From NCBI GenBank assembly GCA_977006965.1, contig OZ345352.1, positions 1,550,001-1,614,000 on the forward strand: 64,000 nt of DNA. Reading direction: 5' to 3'. Of the stretch, positions 38,030 to 48,053 are shown one piece after another. Source of the stretch: Phymatolithon calcareum. Taxonomy: Eukaryota; Rhodophyta; Florideophyceae; Hapalidiales. The first letter of the stretch is position 1. Every line of letters begins with the position of its first letter. The translations under genes and the position numbers were made by a program. The notes under the pieces were generated by a model, which ran no database searches, was not told where the DNA came from, and saw nothing but the letters and a program-made list of their open reading frames with translations.

Positions 38030-39649
38030 ATGACCAAGAAGCGCGCCGTCGCAGCCCGTCGTCAACCGGACCGCAAGTGCAAACGCGGTACCGCAGTCCG
38101 TCCGATTTCGAAGAAGAATCGTCGTTCCCTATTTGATGCCCTCCCAGATGAAGCCATTGACAATGTTGTCCGGTTCACAAGCGAGAAGCCCCATCTCCCG
38201 GAGTGGACTTCTTTTGTCAAGTCGCATATTGTGTATAGCCTGATCAAATCTGGTGGGGTCATCTCTTCTTCATCTAGCCGTCTTTTCCGTAAGCTCGACG
38301 TCAAGAACACAGTTCCAACTCACCGTCGTGGCGTAGTCGTGCTCAGTGCGGGTCACTCAAGCCGTCGTCATTTCGACAACATGCTCTCCGCTGTTGGTGA
38401 GAATCTCACTGAACTCCGCGTCAACCGTGACAACTTCCCTGCCACCTGGTCTCGCTCACTCGTCAAGAGCTGTCCCAATATTAAGCGTCTTTCACTCACC
38501 ATGCGCAGCGAGAAGAACCGGCATCGGTTGGATGACATCCTCTCGGGCCTAAGCGGCAAGCTGGAATCCCTTGAGCTGTCATGGTTCAGCTTGAATATTC
38601 CTGAGATCTCGGCAATCGCCAAGCATGGCAAGGGTTTGCAGTGTCTTTCGCTCATGTTCAGGCGTATCAATGGACCTCTTGAGGGAATCTGGCGTAACGT
38701 TGGTCGCTCGTTGAAGGATCTTCGCGTTTTGGCCATTGAGGGGTCGGCGAATTTGACCGCCCGGGATTTTAAGTTTGTCAATCTGAAAAAGCTTTCCGTT
38801 CATTGCAAGTCGTTATCTCGCCTCAGCATTGAATGTCTACCTGCTTCCATGCATCAAGATCTTGCTGAACTTGCCATTGCGTACGGGATACAGCTAGAGG
38901 CACTGCAAGTCAACTGGTGTAGGTTTAAGCCGCCGCACATCAATCAAGTTATCAAGGCGTGCCCCAACATCAAGTTTGATGTCAAGGAAGGCTGTGGTCC
39001 GAGCACGCCGTCTCTGGTCGCGATGGGTCCACATGCATCCAGTGTGAACATTGGCTGCGACACTGTCGAAGACTGGAGTGGCATGCCGGAGAAGAATCTG
39101 ACTCTGGTGAGCGAGCGCTGCCCGAACCTAGAGGCAGTCACGATCTGGTGTGAAAACGTTCCTGACTGCGCGTTTGGCTGTCTCTTTTCGTGCCCGAAAC
39201 CACTGTTACGTGAGTTCCGCGCCAAGTATGTACAGCAACGCTTAACAGCTCGAGTTTTGGAGGTGCTTGCAGAAAAGGCTACGGGGCTTGAACTCTTTGA
39301 GCTGAGTGGCTCGCTGCCGCCGATGAGCATGCTTCGCAAGTTTGCGGAGAAAAGCGGGCGGCTTTCGAAAGTGATTTTGAGCGACATTGTCAATGGCGGG
39401 CTGTGTGTGTGCAACATTCACAATCATGACGACCCAAATTTTGAAAAGCGTGAGCTGAAAAAAGACGCCAATTTTGGCACTGCAGTGGAAATTTTTCTGG
39501 GCTGTCCGACAGTTCGTGAGTTGAGTTTCGACTGTCATAGGGCAGATCATGTGCCGCAGACGGAGCAGGTTGATGAGTTTGTGGATATTTGTCATGCGGC
39601 TCGGATGAAGAGTGTGTCGGTGACCATTTGCGGGTGCCATTACGTTTAG
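38030..39649 (+). CDS. F-box-like leucine-rich-repeat protein
   Basis: Encodes 539 residues from the ATG at 38030 (ATGACCAAGAAG, A at -3); the frame is open to 37868 but only a TTG occurs upstream. After a basic N terminus (KKRAVAARRQ) comes an F-box-like segment, SLFDALPDEAIDNVVRFTSEK, at about residues 35-55, then many irregular leucine-rich repeats (ENLTELRV, CPNIKRLSL, GKLESLELSW, GLQCLSLMF, LKDLRVLAIEG, CPNLEAVTIWCENV, GLELFELSG, CPTVRELSFDC). Such proteins usually act as substrate adaptors for SCF ubiquitin ligases; the F-box is weak, so this is inference. Uninterrupted, with codon use and GC content above the surrounding repeats, it is the best intact host gene here. Confidence 0.85.
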   Translation: MTKKRAVAARRQPDRKCKRGTAVRPISKKNRRSLFDALPDEAIDNVVRFTSEKPHLPEWTSFVKSHIVYSLIKSGGVISSSSSRLFRKLDVKNTVPTHRRGVVVLSAGHSSRRHFDNMLSAVGENLTELRVNRDNFPATWSRSLVKSCPNIKRLSLTMRSEKNRHRLDDILSGLSGKLESLELSWFSLNIPEISAIAKHGKGLQCLSLMFRRINGPLEGIWRNVGRSLKDLRVLAIEGSANLTARDFKFVNLKKLSVHCKSLSRLSIECLPASMHQDLAELAIAYGIQLEALQVNWCRFKPPHINQVIKACPNIKFDVKEGCGPSTPSLVAMGPHASSVNIGCDTVEDWSGMPEKNLTLVSERCPNLEAVTIWCENVPDCAFGCLFSCPKPLLREFRAKYVQQRLTARVLEVLAEKATGLELFELSGSLPPMSMLRKFAEKSGRLSKVILSDIVNGGLCVCNIHNHDDPNFEKRELKKDANFGTAVEIFLGCPTVRELSFDCHRADHVPQTEQVDEFVDICHAARMKSVSVTICGCHYV

Positions 39650-39659
39650 CTTTGCCATT

Positions 39660-40389
39660 CTACACTACATTTACTTTGCTTATCATCGTAGTCATTAAAT
39701 TAAACGTCAGACAGCATTAATTTTGCGGCGACTTGGGAAATGTGCTTGCCTTCAAAACCATTAAATACTCTCAATGTTTTCTTGGATCTGACAACACCAG
39801 TTCGAGCTGGGTAGTGTTCGGCGAGTCGAAGAATAGCTCACGGCAAGCTGTGAAGCTCCTGCGCCTTGCAATGCTTGAAGGAAATGGTCACTGCATCATG
39901 ACTCTCTAGCAGTTCCATACACTCTTGCTACAAGACGTTAGTTAAGTCGCCAAACGTCATGCTACCTGTCTCGCACATGGACGCGCAAGCGTGGTGTGAA
40001 GTAGGAATGGCAAGGGAAAAGGAAAACATGTTTTCAGTCCTTTTCACACTGGGCATGGAAAGACATTGCGGTGATCGAAATAGTTTAGGAAGAAGGAAAA
40101 CTTTGACTATATTGTAGGGGGCCGATTACCAAATTCGATGTTACTCAAGAACGCTCTCAAGGGAAAAGTTCGCAGGATTCTGCAACTTTCAATACTAGGA
40201 GATGGGAAAAAGCTATAACGCGGGCAACCATTGTGACGCAAATGTCAATGATTTCGAAGGCGAACACTATGCCAGGAAACCATTCAAGCGCACTTCCTAT
40301 CCGTCCTTGTACCCCCTTTCGCGCTTGGTAAGATTCGTAGAGAAATTTGACTACATTTCAGCGTCCAATAGTCCCCTCCATTACTGACC
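39660..40389. other. No gene recognised
   Basis: Downstream of the F-box/LRR gene. Short frames without motifs. Confidence 0.4.
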
Positions 40390-40478
40390 TTTGCAAACTA
40401 AGATCTTCCTCAGCTACTTCTTTCCAACCTCCGCTAGAGGTTGGAAAGAAGTAGCTGAGGAAGATCCTAGTTTGCAAA
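40390..40478. repeat. Long hairpin, 41-bp arms and 7-nt loop
   Basis: Arms 40390-40430 and 40438-40478 are complementary except for one pair; the loop is CCGCTAG. Either a recent snap-back duplication or a transcribed stem-loop such as a small-RNA precursor. No flanking target duplication was found. Confidence 0.85.
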
Positions 40479-41068
40479 TACAACGGCGTACAGAATAGAG
40501 AGCTCTCAATTTTGTACGCGGTTGTTATTGTATTTCTCTCTCGAGTTATTTTATTGGCTGAGCATATTTCCCAATCGCAAAGCTGTACATGCCATCGTCC
40601 ATAAATTTGCAGATTGATTTGCCCACGCCATAGCATGGGAAGCAAAACATAGAACTATGTGTCATTAACTTTTCGTCACGGACATAAAAAAGTTTCTGTC
40701 ATCCAGGACCACAGCAAAACTCCACAGCATTTCCGATATCCTTCTTTTCCATTCAGCCCGGAAGAGAAATCGAAGTCTGATTTGCCGCGCCGCCATCTCC
40801 CGTGGCGTGACAAATCAGAATTCTATTTCGTAAGCAACTGTCGAAGCATTGTGCGCAGAAGGTGGCACCTAAAGATGAGTCGCCTCTGTTCATCGCCAAG
40901 CTGGTCTCAATAACCACTTCGATGCGTGTTTTCTTACTACCGCGTGGACAGGGTTTATGCTTGTATGTGAGTGTCGAGGCTCGCTGCCCTCCACAGGAGG
41001 ATATATTTTTATTTTTGACAGCTCCCAAAGCCTCACCTTGGAGTAACGGGGCAGCTCTTGCATAATAT

Positions 41069-41925
41069 CTACGCTAAAGTCATCTGGCTGCTCAAAACGT
41101 TCTTGATTCGTACTTCTCTCCCAACAAGAGCTCCTGTAAGTCTCTTGCACTCAAACTCAATTTCTGTACTCATCTTCGATGACGCTAGAGTACGTTGTAA
41201 GGCGACTAGTTCGATTACCGCGGTGATCCCACAGTAAGCACCCAACACTGATTTCCTCCAAAGGGGTGCTCGGTTGAATGTCAACCTTAGGCACCTTAAA
41301 CGTGCTGTTCTTTCTCCTATGTAAAGGATCCCTGGTAGCTTACCTTCAATAGGAATCTTCATTGATCTGCCTTCTTCTTCCTTTTCCCATACCTTAATTG
41401 TTTCTTCTCTCCTCCTCTTCTTCGTGACAGATCCCTCCTGGGCTTTCTGAAGGGCTTGTCGCAAGTCTTCATACATCTTGAGATATTCAATATCCTTCAT
41501 TGCTTCCTTTACGTCCTCATCTCTTCCAACGTACTCTTCTGTTTCTTCAAGGCGCTTTTTGTGTCTTACTAGGCTTAATGCAAACCTTTCTGCTTGATGA
41601 CGTCTCCTCATCTTTGGTGGTCCCAGTCGGCACAGAACTCGCATTTGGTCCCGGTGGTGTTCGGCATACTTTCCGAAAACATTCTTGTAGAACAAGCCCT
41701 CTGCCGACTCGATTGCCGAGAGCAATCGATTTGCCATTGGAGTAACGTGTAACGCATACTCCCATTTCGGGATAATTAGCGACTTAAAGATCCTGATGCA
41801 TGTCTCCGGTTTGAATCCTCGAACATTCACTCCAAGCTCCCGAAGCTTATGTATGCATCCTGCAGCATTTCGAACTCTTGCTATGGCCGTGTCATCCGTA
41901 ACACCCTTGTTATTCATGGTAAACA
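41069..41925 (-). pseudogene. LINE E post-RT region
   Basis: About 285 open codons without frameshift: NNKGVTDDTAIARVRNAAG, FKPETCIRIFKSLI, IPKWEYALHVTP, RRRHQAERFALSL, KKRRREETIKVWEKEEEG, then GAYCGITAVIELVALQRTL. This is the best-preserved copy of this region in the window. The apparent N terminus of the longer frame comes from the inserted LTR. Confidence 0.75.
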
Positions 41926-42007
41926 GTTTACCCCAAGATACGAGAGTCTCCAGGCTTGATATAGTTCTCGTCCCGCCAAGTAAAACGTGTGCTTCTGAAG
42001 TCTTTTG

Positions 42008-42440
42008 TGTAGTATAATGGATGGGCGCGGGCCTGGACTGTAAATAGGCGAGCGATGTCCGGTAGCGCATGGCAGAGCGAGCACGATACATCCCCGAAGT
42101 CAAGCAAAGAGTGGTGACGCGAACGGAAAAGAAACAAAGGAGAACAGATGAGTCAGGGCATCAGATGTGAATAAGCGGTACAACGGCGCTAGCGCCGAGG
42201 GAAGCAGACCAAGGGATCCATCTAGGGAACCGTTATAGATGCGGGCACGAAGACTTCTAGCCAAGGGTGCTTGCCCGGTTTACTTTAGTGGGCGTCGAGC
42301 ATGGCATAAGTACCAAAGGTGACGTCGCAGAGCGACGAAAAGGAGCTAATTATCCTATAGTAGAGGTAATTGTAATTACCGTTGGCAACCCATTCATCGC
42401 CGACGCTGTAAGCCCCAGCGGTACGATTGAGAATACTACA
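42008..42440. mobile_element. Solo LTR (433 bp) in LINE E
   Basis: Starts TGTAGTAT and ends ATACTACA, an 8-bp inverted terminal pair with canonical TG...CA, flanked by a 5-bp duplication TTTTG (42003-42007 and 42441-42445). Removing it with one duplication restores the uninterrupted sequence seen in LINE D. A solo LTR arises by recombination between the two LTRs of a full element; no matching internal region is in the window. Confidence 0.92.
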
Positions 42441-42445
42441 TTTTG

Positions 42446-42890
42446 TACTTAAGAACTTTGCTTTTTCCTGGTTTTGTGTTCCATTTCATGCCATTTTCGC
42501 TTGCCCAACTGGTCGCTATATCAAGAAGTTTCTGCATTCGTCGTCCTGTCTTCGCTTGAAGCTGAACATCATCTGCGACAATTGCACTGGGCTGTCTGAG
42601 ACGTTTCCGTCTGTCTTGGAGACGGCCTCTGCGAATGTGTCCATGAATATATTGTATAGGCATGGACTAAGCGGGGAACCTTGAGGTACTCCTCGGTCGA
42701 TGATACACCACGTCTCTGTCTCGTCTCCAGCTGATGTGACCCACGATGGTTTTAACAGGTACGCAACCATCCTTGTTATCTCTTCAGGAAGTTTCTCCGT
42801 CAGCCTCTTCATGAGGATATCCCTGGGCACACTATCGTATGCCGCGGATAGGTCAAGAACTGCCATGAACGGATGGCCCTTTTTCATTGA
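42446..42890 (-). pseudogene. LINE E reverse transcriptase, catalytic part
   Basis: Reads FMAVLDLSAAYDSVPRDIL (first Asp), TSAGDETETWCIIDRGVPQG, SPLSPCLYNIFMD and, after a frameshift near 42600, IVADDVQLQ, the second catalytic motif (VADD). The upstream RT blocks are at 43019-43849 in another frame. Confidence 0.8.
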
Positions 42891-43018
42891 ACTTTTTGCC
42901 CGGAGTATAGCGAGATATGTGCTTCTGTCTTTCCGAAAACCCAGCTAAACCTTATTGAAGCGATAGTTCTCGCGTATGTATGCATCTAGAGCTGAGACGA
43001 TGATTTTCCTGGCTTGAC

Positions 43019-43849
43019 TTAAAAGAGATATGGGCCTTTCTTGTATAAGGGAATCAGAGTTGCTTGGCGCCATGCCCGAGGAAGACATTTGAGTCTCCCG
43101 CATGTTTCCCATAATGCTAGCATTATTTCGAGCCCCGCTTCTTTGTTCGCGTGCAACATTTCGACCGCAATTCCGTCTGGACCTACCGCCTTCCCCTTCG
43201 GTGCTCTGTTGAATGCTCTTGCGATGTGCCGCTTCATTGCCCTATTGAGTGCAAACGTACGCAACGTCAGATTCCAGTCTTCTTCCGCCTTACACACACT
43301 TGAGATGTATGCTGAGAATTTGCTTGGGTCCACAGGAGCCCCGAGAGCTTTGTTTGTTTCTTTCCTCCGGGCTTTTGATTTCATGATCTTGCTTGTGGTG
43401 TTCCCCGCCTCGCTCGGCCCCATTTTCTCAACCTCCTGAAGATATCTTTCAAATTGGTCGCATTTGGCTTTTCTCACCTTCTTCTTTAACAGCATTTTCA
43501 CCTCTCGGAGGGCTTCTTTGTCACTTTCGAGGCCTGTTCTCCTGTAAATCTTATAATGCCGGGTTCGTTTCTTGCCCAGATTGTCGAGCTCCTTGTTCCA
43601 AAAACTTTTAAATCTCGGGGGCCTCGGCTTAGACGATGTCCACGGCTCCTTCAGCTTTTTCAGAAAAAGTTCATACCTGTTGTTCAACTCCCGTTTGTCA
43701 GTACAGGTACGCAGCTCCTCTATCATGCCCGGTACCCATTTCGAAATGTCTTCTCTGGCCTTGGTTGTTCTTGTCTGGCTTCGCCTGGCAGTTTTTGAGA
43801 TAACCTTCTTTCTTCGCTGGGTTATAATCCTGTAGTTCAGTACCCTCAT
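43019..43849 (-). pseudogene. LINE E linker and RT N-terminal part
   Basis: 276 open codons: KSFWNKELDNLGKKRTRHYKI, KKKVRKAKCDQFERYLQEVE, then GKAVGPDGIAVEMLHANKE and LIPLYKKGP, the first RT blocks. The frame breaks right after KKGP. Homologous to 57402-57782 in LINE F. Confidence 0.8.
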
Positions 43850-43909
43850 TGCTACAGGAAAGAGTTCTGTGATACCCTCCCACAGCGTGCTGCAAGCGTG
43901 GCATTCCTT

Positions 43910-45670
43910 AGAATCTTATAGCTTTGGGAAGTACCTCAAACATTGCGGAACCATTACAGAAATTGGTCCACCCAGGACTTTCGGTCATATCGTGCATTAA
44001 TAACACTGATAGCAAAAGAAAGTTCTTTTGAAAAAATATTCGCAACTCGATCCTACTATCAACAAACATGTTGATACAAGACGTCCGAAGACGGTCACTT
44101 TGCGTTTGACAAGGGGATGTACTTCAACAGCTTAATAGCCGACGTTCCCCCATTGCAGCCATGGATAGAGCTATATCATAGTGCGTGAACGTTTTATTGG
44201 CAACTCTGCCATGAAGAGCCATGTGCCTCTTAGTAATCCTAAGATGTTGACCTTCTTCACAGAAAGATAAGTACTTGGCGCCGCCCATATAACACTCGAC
44301 ACAATCCAAGTATCGAGAACTCGCCACGCTTGATATGCCAGACCCAACTCCGCCGTCCTTGGATTTCGAAAAAATCTTTCGAATTTAAGCAGATTTGATA
44401 CAGGAAGGCTACATAACCGGTCCGGCCACGCGTCCACATGTGCGTCACAGGAAGGAGACAAGAGCTGTCAAGAATATTTCTCAGCTCCAATGCAGAGTTT
44501 TTCGAAACGGCAAGAGCTGTGCTTCGGCGTCCCCATGGGAGAAGACTATTACCTTCAGATAGCTTGGTAGTACATGGATTCCGCCCTGAGTAGTGTGCCG
44601 CAATGCTTAAGGAAGCTGGAAGAGAGAACAGAAGAAGATGAAAGAAGGAAACGAGATGAGCAGCTACCTTGAGCATCCAAAATGGTTTCCAACCAGGGTC
44701 ATCCCTTGGAAGGGCGGCGGATGACGATTGGCTGCGTAGAGATTTAGATGTTACGCTCTCCGAAGCTCCGCACTTTGTGCGACTTAGAGCTGTTGTAACA
44801 TCAAATAGCACACGTATCTGTTAAAGTCTACTGCAGCCGTAAGGGTGGGGAGTTGTTCTAGGAAAACTCCGAAACCAGCAATAAAAAAGAAAAGGACATC
44901 GCAGCGATACTGTTTGGAAAATGGGCTGGGCGTAACTGGAGAAGACAAATCAAGCCATGCCAAATAGAACCATGGGAGTTCCGCCGACAACACCTGCTCT
45001 CGAAGTTAGCGCGAAGACTTAGGTAGGTTGTAGAGGAGACAATCGATGCTGTGGAAGAGCTGGAACTCGAAGCGCTTGACCGCATGCGAAGATCGAAAAC
45101 ACCAGCCGATATCCAAGACAGGGGCAGAGCTTTTAACAATGCTATTGGTTAGCATTGCCAGACTTCTGACAATGCCCATTGCCCATTTCGCTCGCGCTAA
45201 GATACCAATGGGCATTGCAATGGCTACCGCCGCAACAATAGGATTTGCAATGGTTCCAGGAACCGCAATGAACTTTCAAACTCTTCAACTTTAGACTCAG
45301 TGAACGGTGCTGTACCGGCTCTTGCAGTAATTGTGGTGAAGTAAGATGCAATATCTGCAACGAAGTGAGTGTGGTTACACGATCACCCATCGTACATCAC
45401 GGCGCCTTGTGTGCCGGATAGATCATCAGCAATTCGCTTTTCAACGAGTATCACAAGTTGAAAGATAACAATGGCGCCAGGCTGACGGTATACTTAGAAA
45501 TCTTGCGCAGATCAGGACTTTGTACCATTGATATGGGAACATTCTTCATCACCACTAGTCTGATGTACCCGTACATGGCAAGGTCGTACTCGGAAAGTGA
45601 TTGCAACTGAAAATGAGAGCGGATAGTGCCACCGGGCTGTTTCGTTGCATATAGCGTCGTTTTACATTCA
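43910..45670. other. No gene recognised
   Basis: Many short overlapping frames (for example 44257-44811 minus and 45046-45294 plus) on both strands, none with a motif or consistent codon signal. GCCCATTGCCC-like and GGCATTGCAATGG repeats occur near 45170-45260. Confidence 0.4.
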
Positions 45671-45680
45671 CATGACGTTC

Positions 45681-45814
45681 TCATCTTGATCTTTGGCCGT
45701 CTTTCCTCGACCAACTTTTGAGGTGCCCGTAAGGGTTGTTGAACCCACTCTTGTCGAGAAACGATACAGTAGAAATGGAACACGCTGGTTTCGGGCAGCG
45801 ATAGGTGAGGTCAT
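45681..45814 (-). pseudogene. Zinc-finger protein, second part
   Basis: The minus frame reads TYRCPKPACS then FLDKSGFNNPYGHLKSW, a C-x4-C...H-x3-(C/W) finger in which the last Cys is Trp. It continues the protein that begins at 47453 once the insertions are removed. Related to 58290-58590. Confidence 0.65.
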
Positions 45815-45827
45815 CCTTCTCAATTCT

Positions 45828-46404
45828 AAGTCCCCACCGAAGTTGTCCCCCCGAGCGAGGTTCCGTTTTTGGAGCCGCGCAAGATGTCCCCCAAGTGGGT
45901 TTCCGTTGAAGGCCCCCCGAAGTTGTCCCCCGAGCGAGCCTCCGTTGACGAACGCCACCCTCCATGTTGCCCCCGCGAGCGAGAGCGAGGCCTCGTTGAA
46001 GAGCCTCCCGAAGTTGTCCCTCCGAAAGAGCACTCGTTGAAGAGCGCCTACCTGTAGCTGTCCTTCCGAGCGAGCTCTCGTTGAAGAGCACACCCCCTGA
46101 TGTTAAGAGCCCCCAGCAGTTGCCCCCCGAGAGGGCTTCCCTTTATTAGCCCCCCGGAAGTTATGCGAGCGCGCCGAGAAGACCTCCGACTGCGGAGGTT
46201 TGCCCTACTCGGCAATTTTTACTGCGAAGAAGAAGAACGTAGCAAGTGATGGATACTAGAGTTGGAGATGATGGAGATGAGTGCAGCAATTGTGATTTGG
46301 GAACATAATTGTTACACAGGGTAGTTACTGAGACCCAAGCTGCTCTGTTGTTGGTGAATACCGGCGTTGAGGGCTTGTAAAATAAAAACATACAATTTCC
46401 CCCC
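45828..46404 (+). mobile_element. Insertion A (577 bp) at a reused target site
   Basis: Flanked by CTTCTCAATTCT (45816-45827 and 46405-46416). It contains a degenerate 50-60 bp minisatellite (GAAGTTGTCCCCC-GAGCGAG-CTCGTTGAAGAGC) and ends AAAATAAAAACATAC plus a C run. It is nearly identical to 46763-47339 and looks like a 5'-truncated copy of the same plus-strand retroelement. Confidence 0.7.
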
Positions 46405-46416
46405 CTTCTCAATTCT

Positions 46417-47339
46417 AACTTGCATCAAGGGGGATTGCTAGAGACCTGAACCGGACCGAACGGTCCACGAGATACGAAACTGAAGAAATCCGGCGCGGCG
46501 GGTAGCCCGCGCCGGTATTTGTGACCACGACGAATGCGTTGACGAATGCGCGCATTTTGGCGGCTTCTCCGCCGAAATCGGTTGTCGCGATGAAGAACGC
46601 TGCCCCGCTGAAGACCAAGTCAAGAGTGCTGACCCCGAAACACTCTGCGAACCGACGCGAAATATCCGAAATCGTGCTACGTGCTGAATGTATGAAACCA
46701 TCGATATCATTCCCGGTGCACGACTAGTTGTCGCCGACGCGGAAACCGGAACCCGCGCCGATAGTCCCCACCAAAGTTGTCCCCCCGAGCGAGGTTCCGT
46801 TTTTGGAGCCGCGCAAGATGTCCCCCCGAGTGGGCTTCCGTTGAACGCCCTCCGAAGTTGTCCCCCCGAGCGAGCTCCGTTGACGAACGCCACCCTCCAT
46901 GTTGCCCCCGCGAGCGGGAGCGAGGCCTCGTTGAAGAGCCTCCCGAAGTTGTCCCTCCGAAAGAGCACTCGTTGAAGAGCGCCTACCTTTAGTTGTCCCC
47001 CCGAGAGAGCTCTCGTTGAAGAGCACACCCCCTGATGTTAAGAGCCCCCAGCAGTTGCCCCCCGAGAGGGCTTCCCTTTATTAGCCCCCCGGAAGTTATG
47101 CGAGCGCGCCGAGAAGACCTCCGACTGCGGAGGTTTGCCCTACTCGGCAATTTTTACTGCGAAGAAGAAGAACGTAGCAAGTGATGGATACTAGAGTTGG
47201 AGATGATGGAGATGAGTGCAGCAATTGTGATTTGGGAACATAATTGTTACACAGGGTAGTTACTGAGACCCAAGCTGCTCTGTTGTTGGTGAATACCGGC
47301 GTTGAGGGCTTGTAAAATAAAAACATACAATTTCCCCCC
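46417..47339 (+). mobile_element. Insertion B+A' (923 bp) at the same target site
   Basis: Flanked by CTTCTCAATTCT (46405-46416 and 47340-47351). Its last 577 bp duplicate insertion A; the first 346 bp are additional 5' sequence. A short plus frame (46521-46727) lies in the extra part, without a known motif. The two insertions sit head-to-tail and use exactly the same 12-bp target. Confidence 0.7.
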
Positions 47340-47453
47340 CTTCTCAATTCTGCGGTCAAGCAATTTGTCATATACCAGACGTCGTTCCTCGCCGACAAGC
47401 GGCATCAGTGCTTCAACGATTTCCTTGGCGGTAGCACGCTTTGGCTTCGACAT
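47340..47453 (-). pseudogene. Zinc-finger protein, N-terminal part
   Basis: ATG at 47453 begins MSKPKRATAKEIVEALMPLV then GEERRLVYDKLLDRRIEK, which continues at 45814 with DDLTYRCPKPAC after removal of the two insertions. The paired block PPKDIVQQLMTLVGRERRSV occurs at 58350-58410 directly before the same finger, confirming that the two parts belong together. Possibly the N terminus of a transposase or regulator; I do not know the family. Confidence 0.65.
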
Positions 47454-47732
47454 TGCCGAAAGAGCCCAGACCCGGTATAACAGGGGTACAGGTTGGAGAG
47501 GCAGTGAACGGTGCACTTTGCAAAGCAAGGATCTGTTGCTGCTCAATAGACCGATTCACACCACTCTTTTCTCACTTCGGTACACCATCTTGGCATGCTA
47601 CGGAACCTATTCGTAGTTGCACACGATTAATCTACAGCGTGATTACATGTCAGTCCGCGTTCAATGAGCGAACTGTACGTTCAAAGATAGTGGGATCTAA
47701 CGTGATCTGGAGTGAGGTTGGTGTTATGGAGT

Positions 47733-48053
47733 TGACCATCACGGCGCATGCCAGGTTTCCCAGGATGGGACCAAGGCATTCTGAAAATGCAGACACACTC
47801 CTAGAAGCCACTTTTCTGGTACTATTTCTCCCGCGTTTACGTTTACGGTAACAATGTACGGTTTAGGTAGTCTAGTTCTGCAGTTCCCCATCTTCTACAG
47901 TTCTCCAGTACTGTAGCACTCCAGAGCAGCACATAAGCAACCTGCTGAGTCCTGAACAGCAGGCTCGGTAGGGATAATTAAAGTGGCAAGGTCAAGAAGA
48001 CTTTGCTGGCTTATCCCGCCTTTCACAACTGGTCTTATGGACGACATTTGCAA
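47733..48053 (+). repeat. 5' LTR-like repeat of the copia element (321 bp)
   Basis: Starts TGACCATCACGGCG and ends CATTTGCA. It is a direct repeat of 55155-55475, of equal length but with numerous substitutions, flanking the copia coding region. No 5-bp target duplication is visible (GGAGT versus CTGTA), so the element is old or recombinant. Confidence 0.75.

Larger units (their letters stand above)
40998..43905 (-). mobile_element. LINE E, family 2
   Basis: Minus-strand LINE with linker, RT and post-RT region, sharing near-identical sequence with LINE D over its 3' kilobase. A solo LTR (42008-42440) interrupts it. The 3' end is near 40998 with a T-rich (sense A-rich) tail; I could not fix a target duplication. 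Lacks a recognisable endonuclease, so it is 5'-truncated near 43905. Confidence 0.8.

Noticed and set aside
42010-42080. tRNA-like sequence (TAGTATAATGGAT...)
   Set aside because: Only the D-arm-like bases fit; no acceptor stem or T arm, and the segment is the start of a solo LTR.
44257-44811. 184-codon minus-strand ORF
   Set aside because: Several frames are open over the same span, there is no ATG-supported motif or homologous copy in the window.
45668-46093. Repetitive proteins (pentapeptide-like) read from the GAAGTTGTCCCCC region
   Set aside because: All frames are open because the DNA is a minisatellite; the true host frame is the zinc-finger ORF interrupted there.
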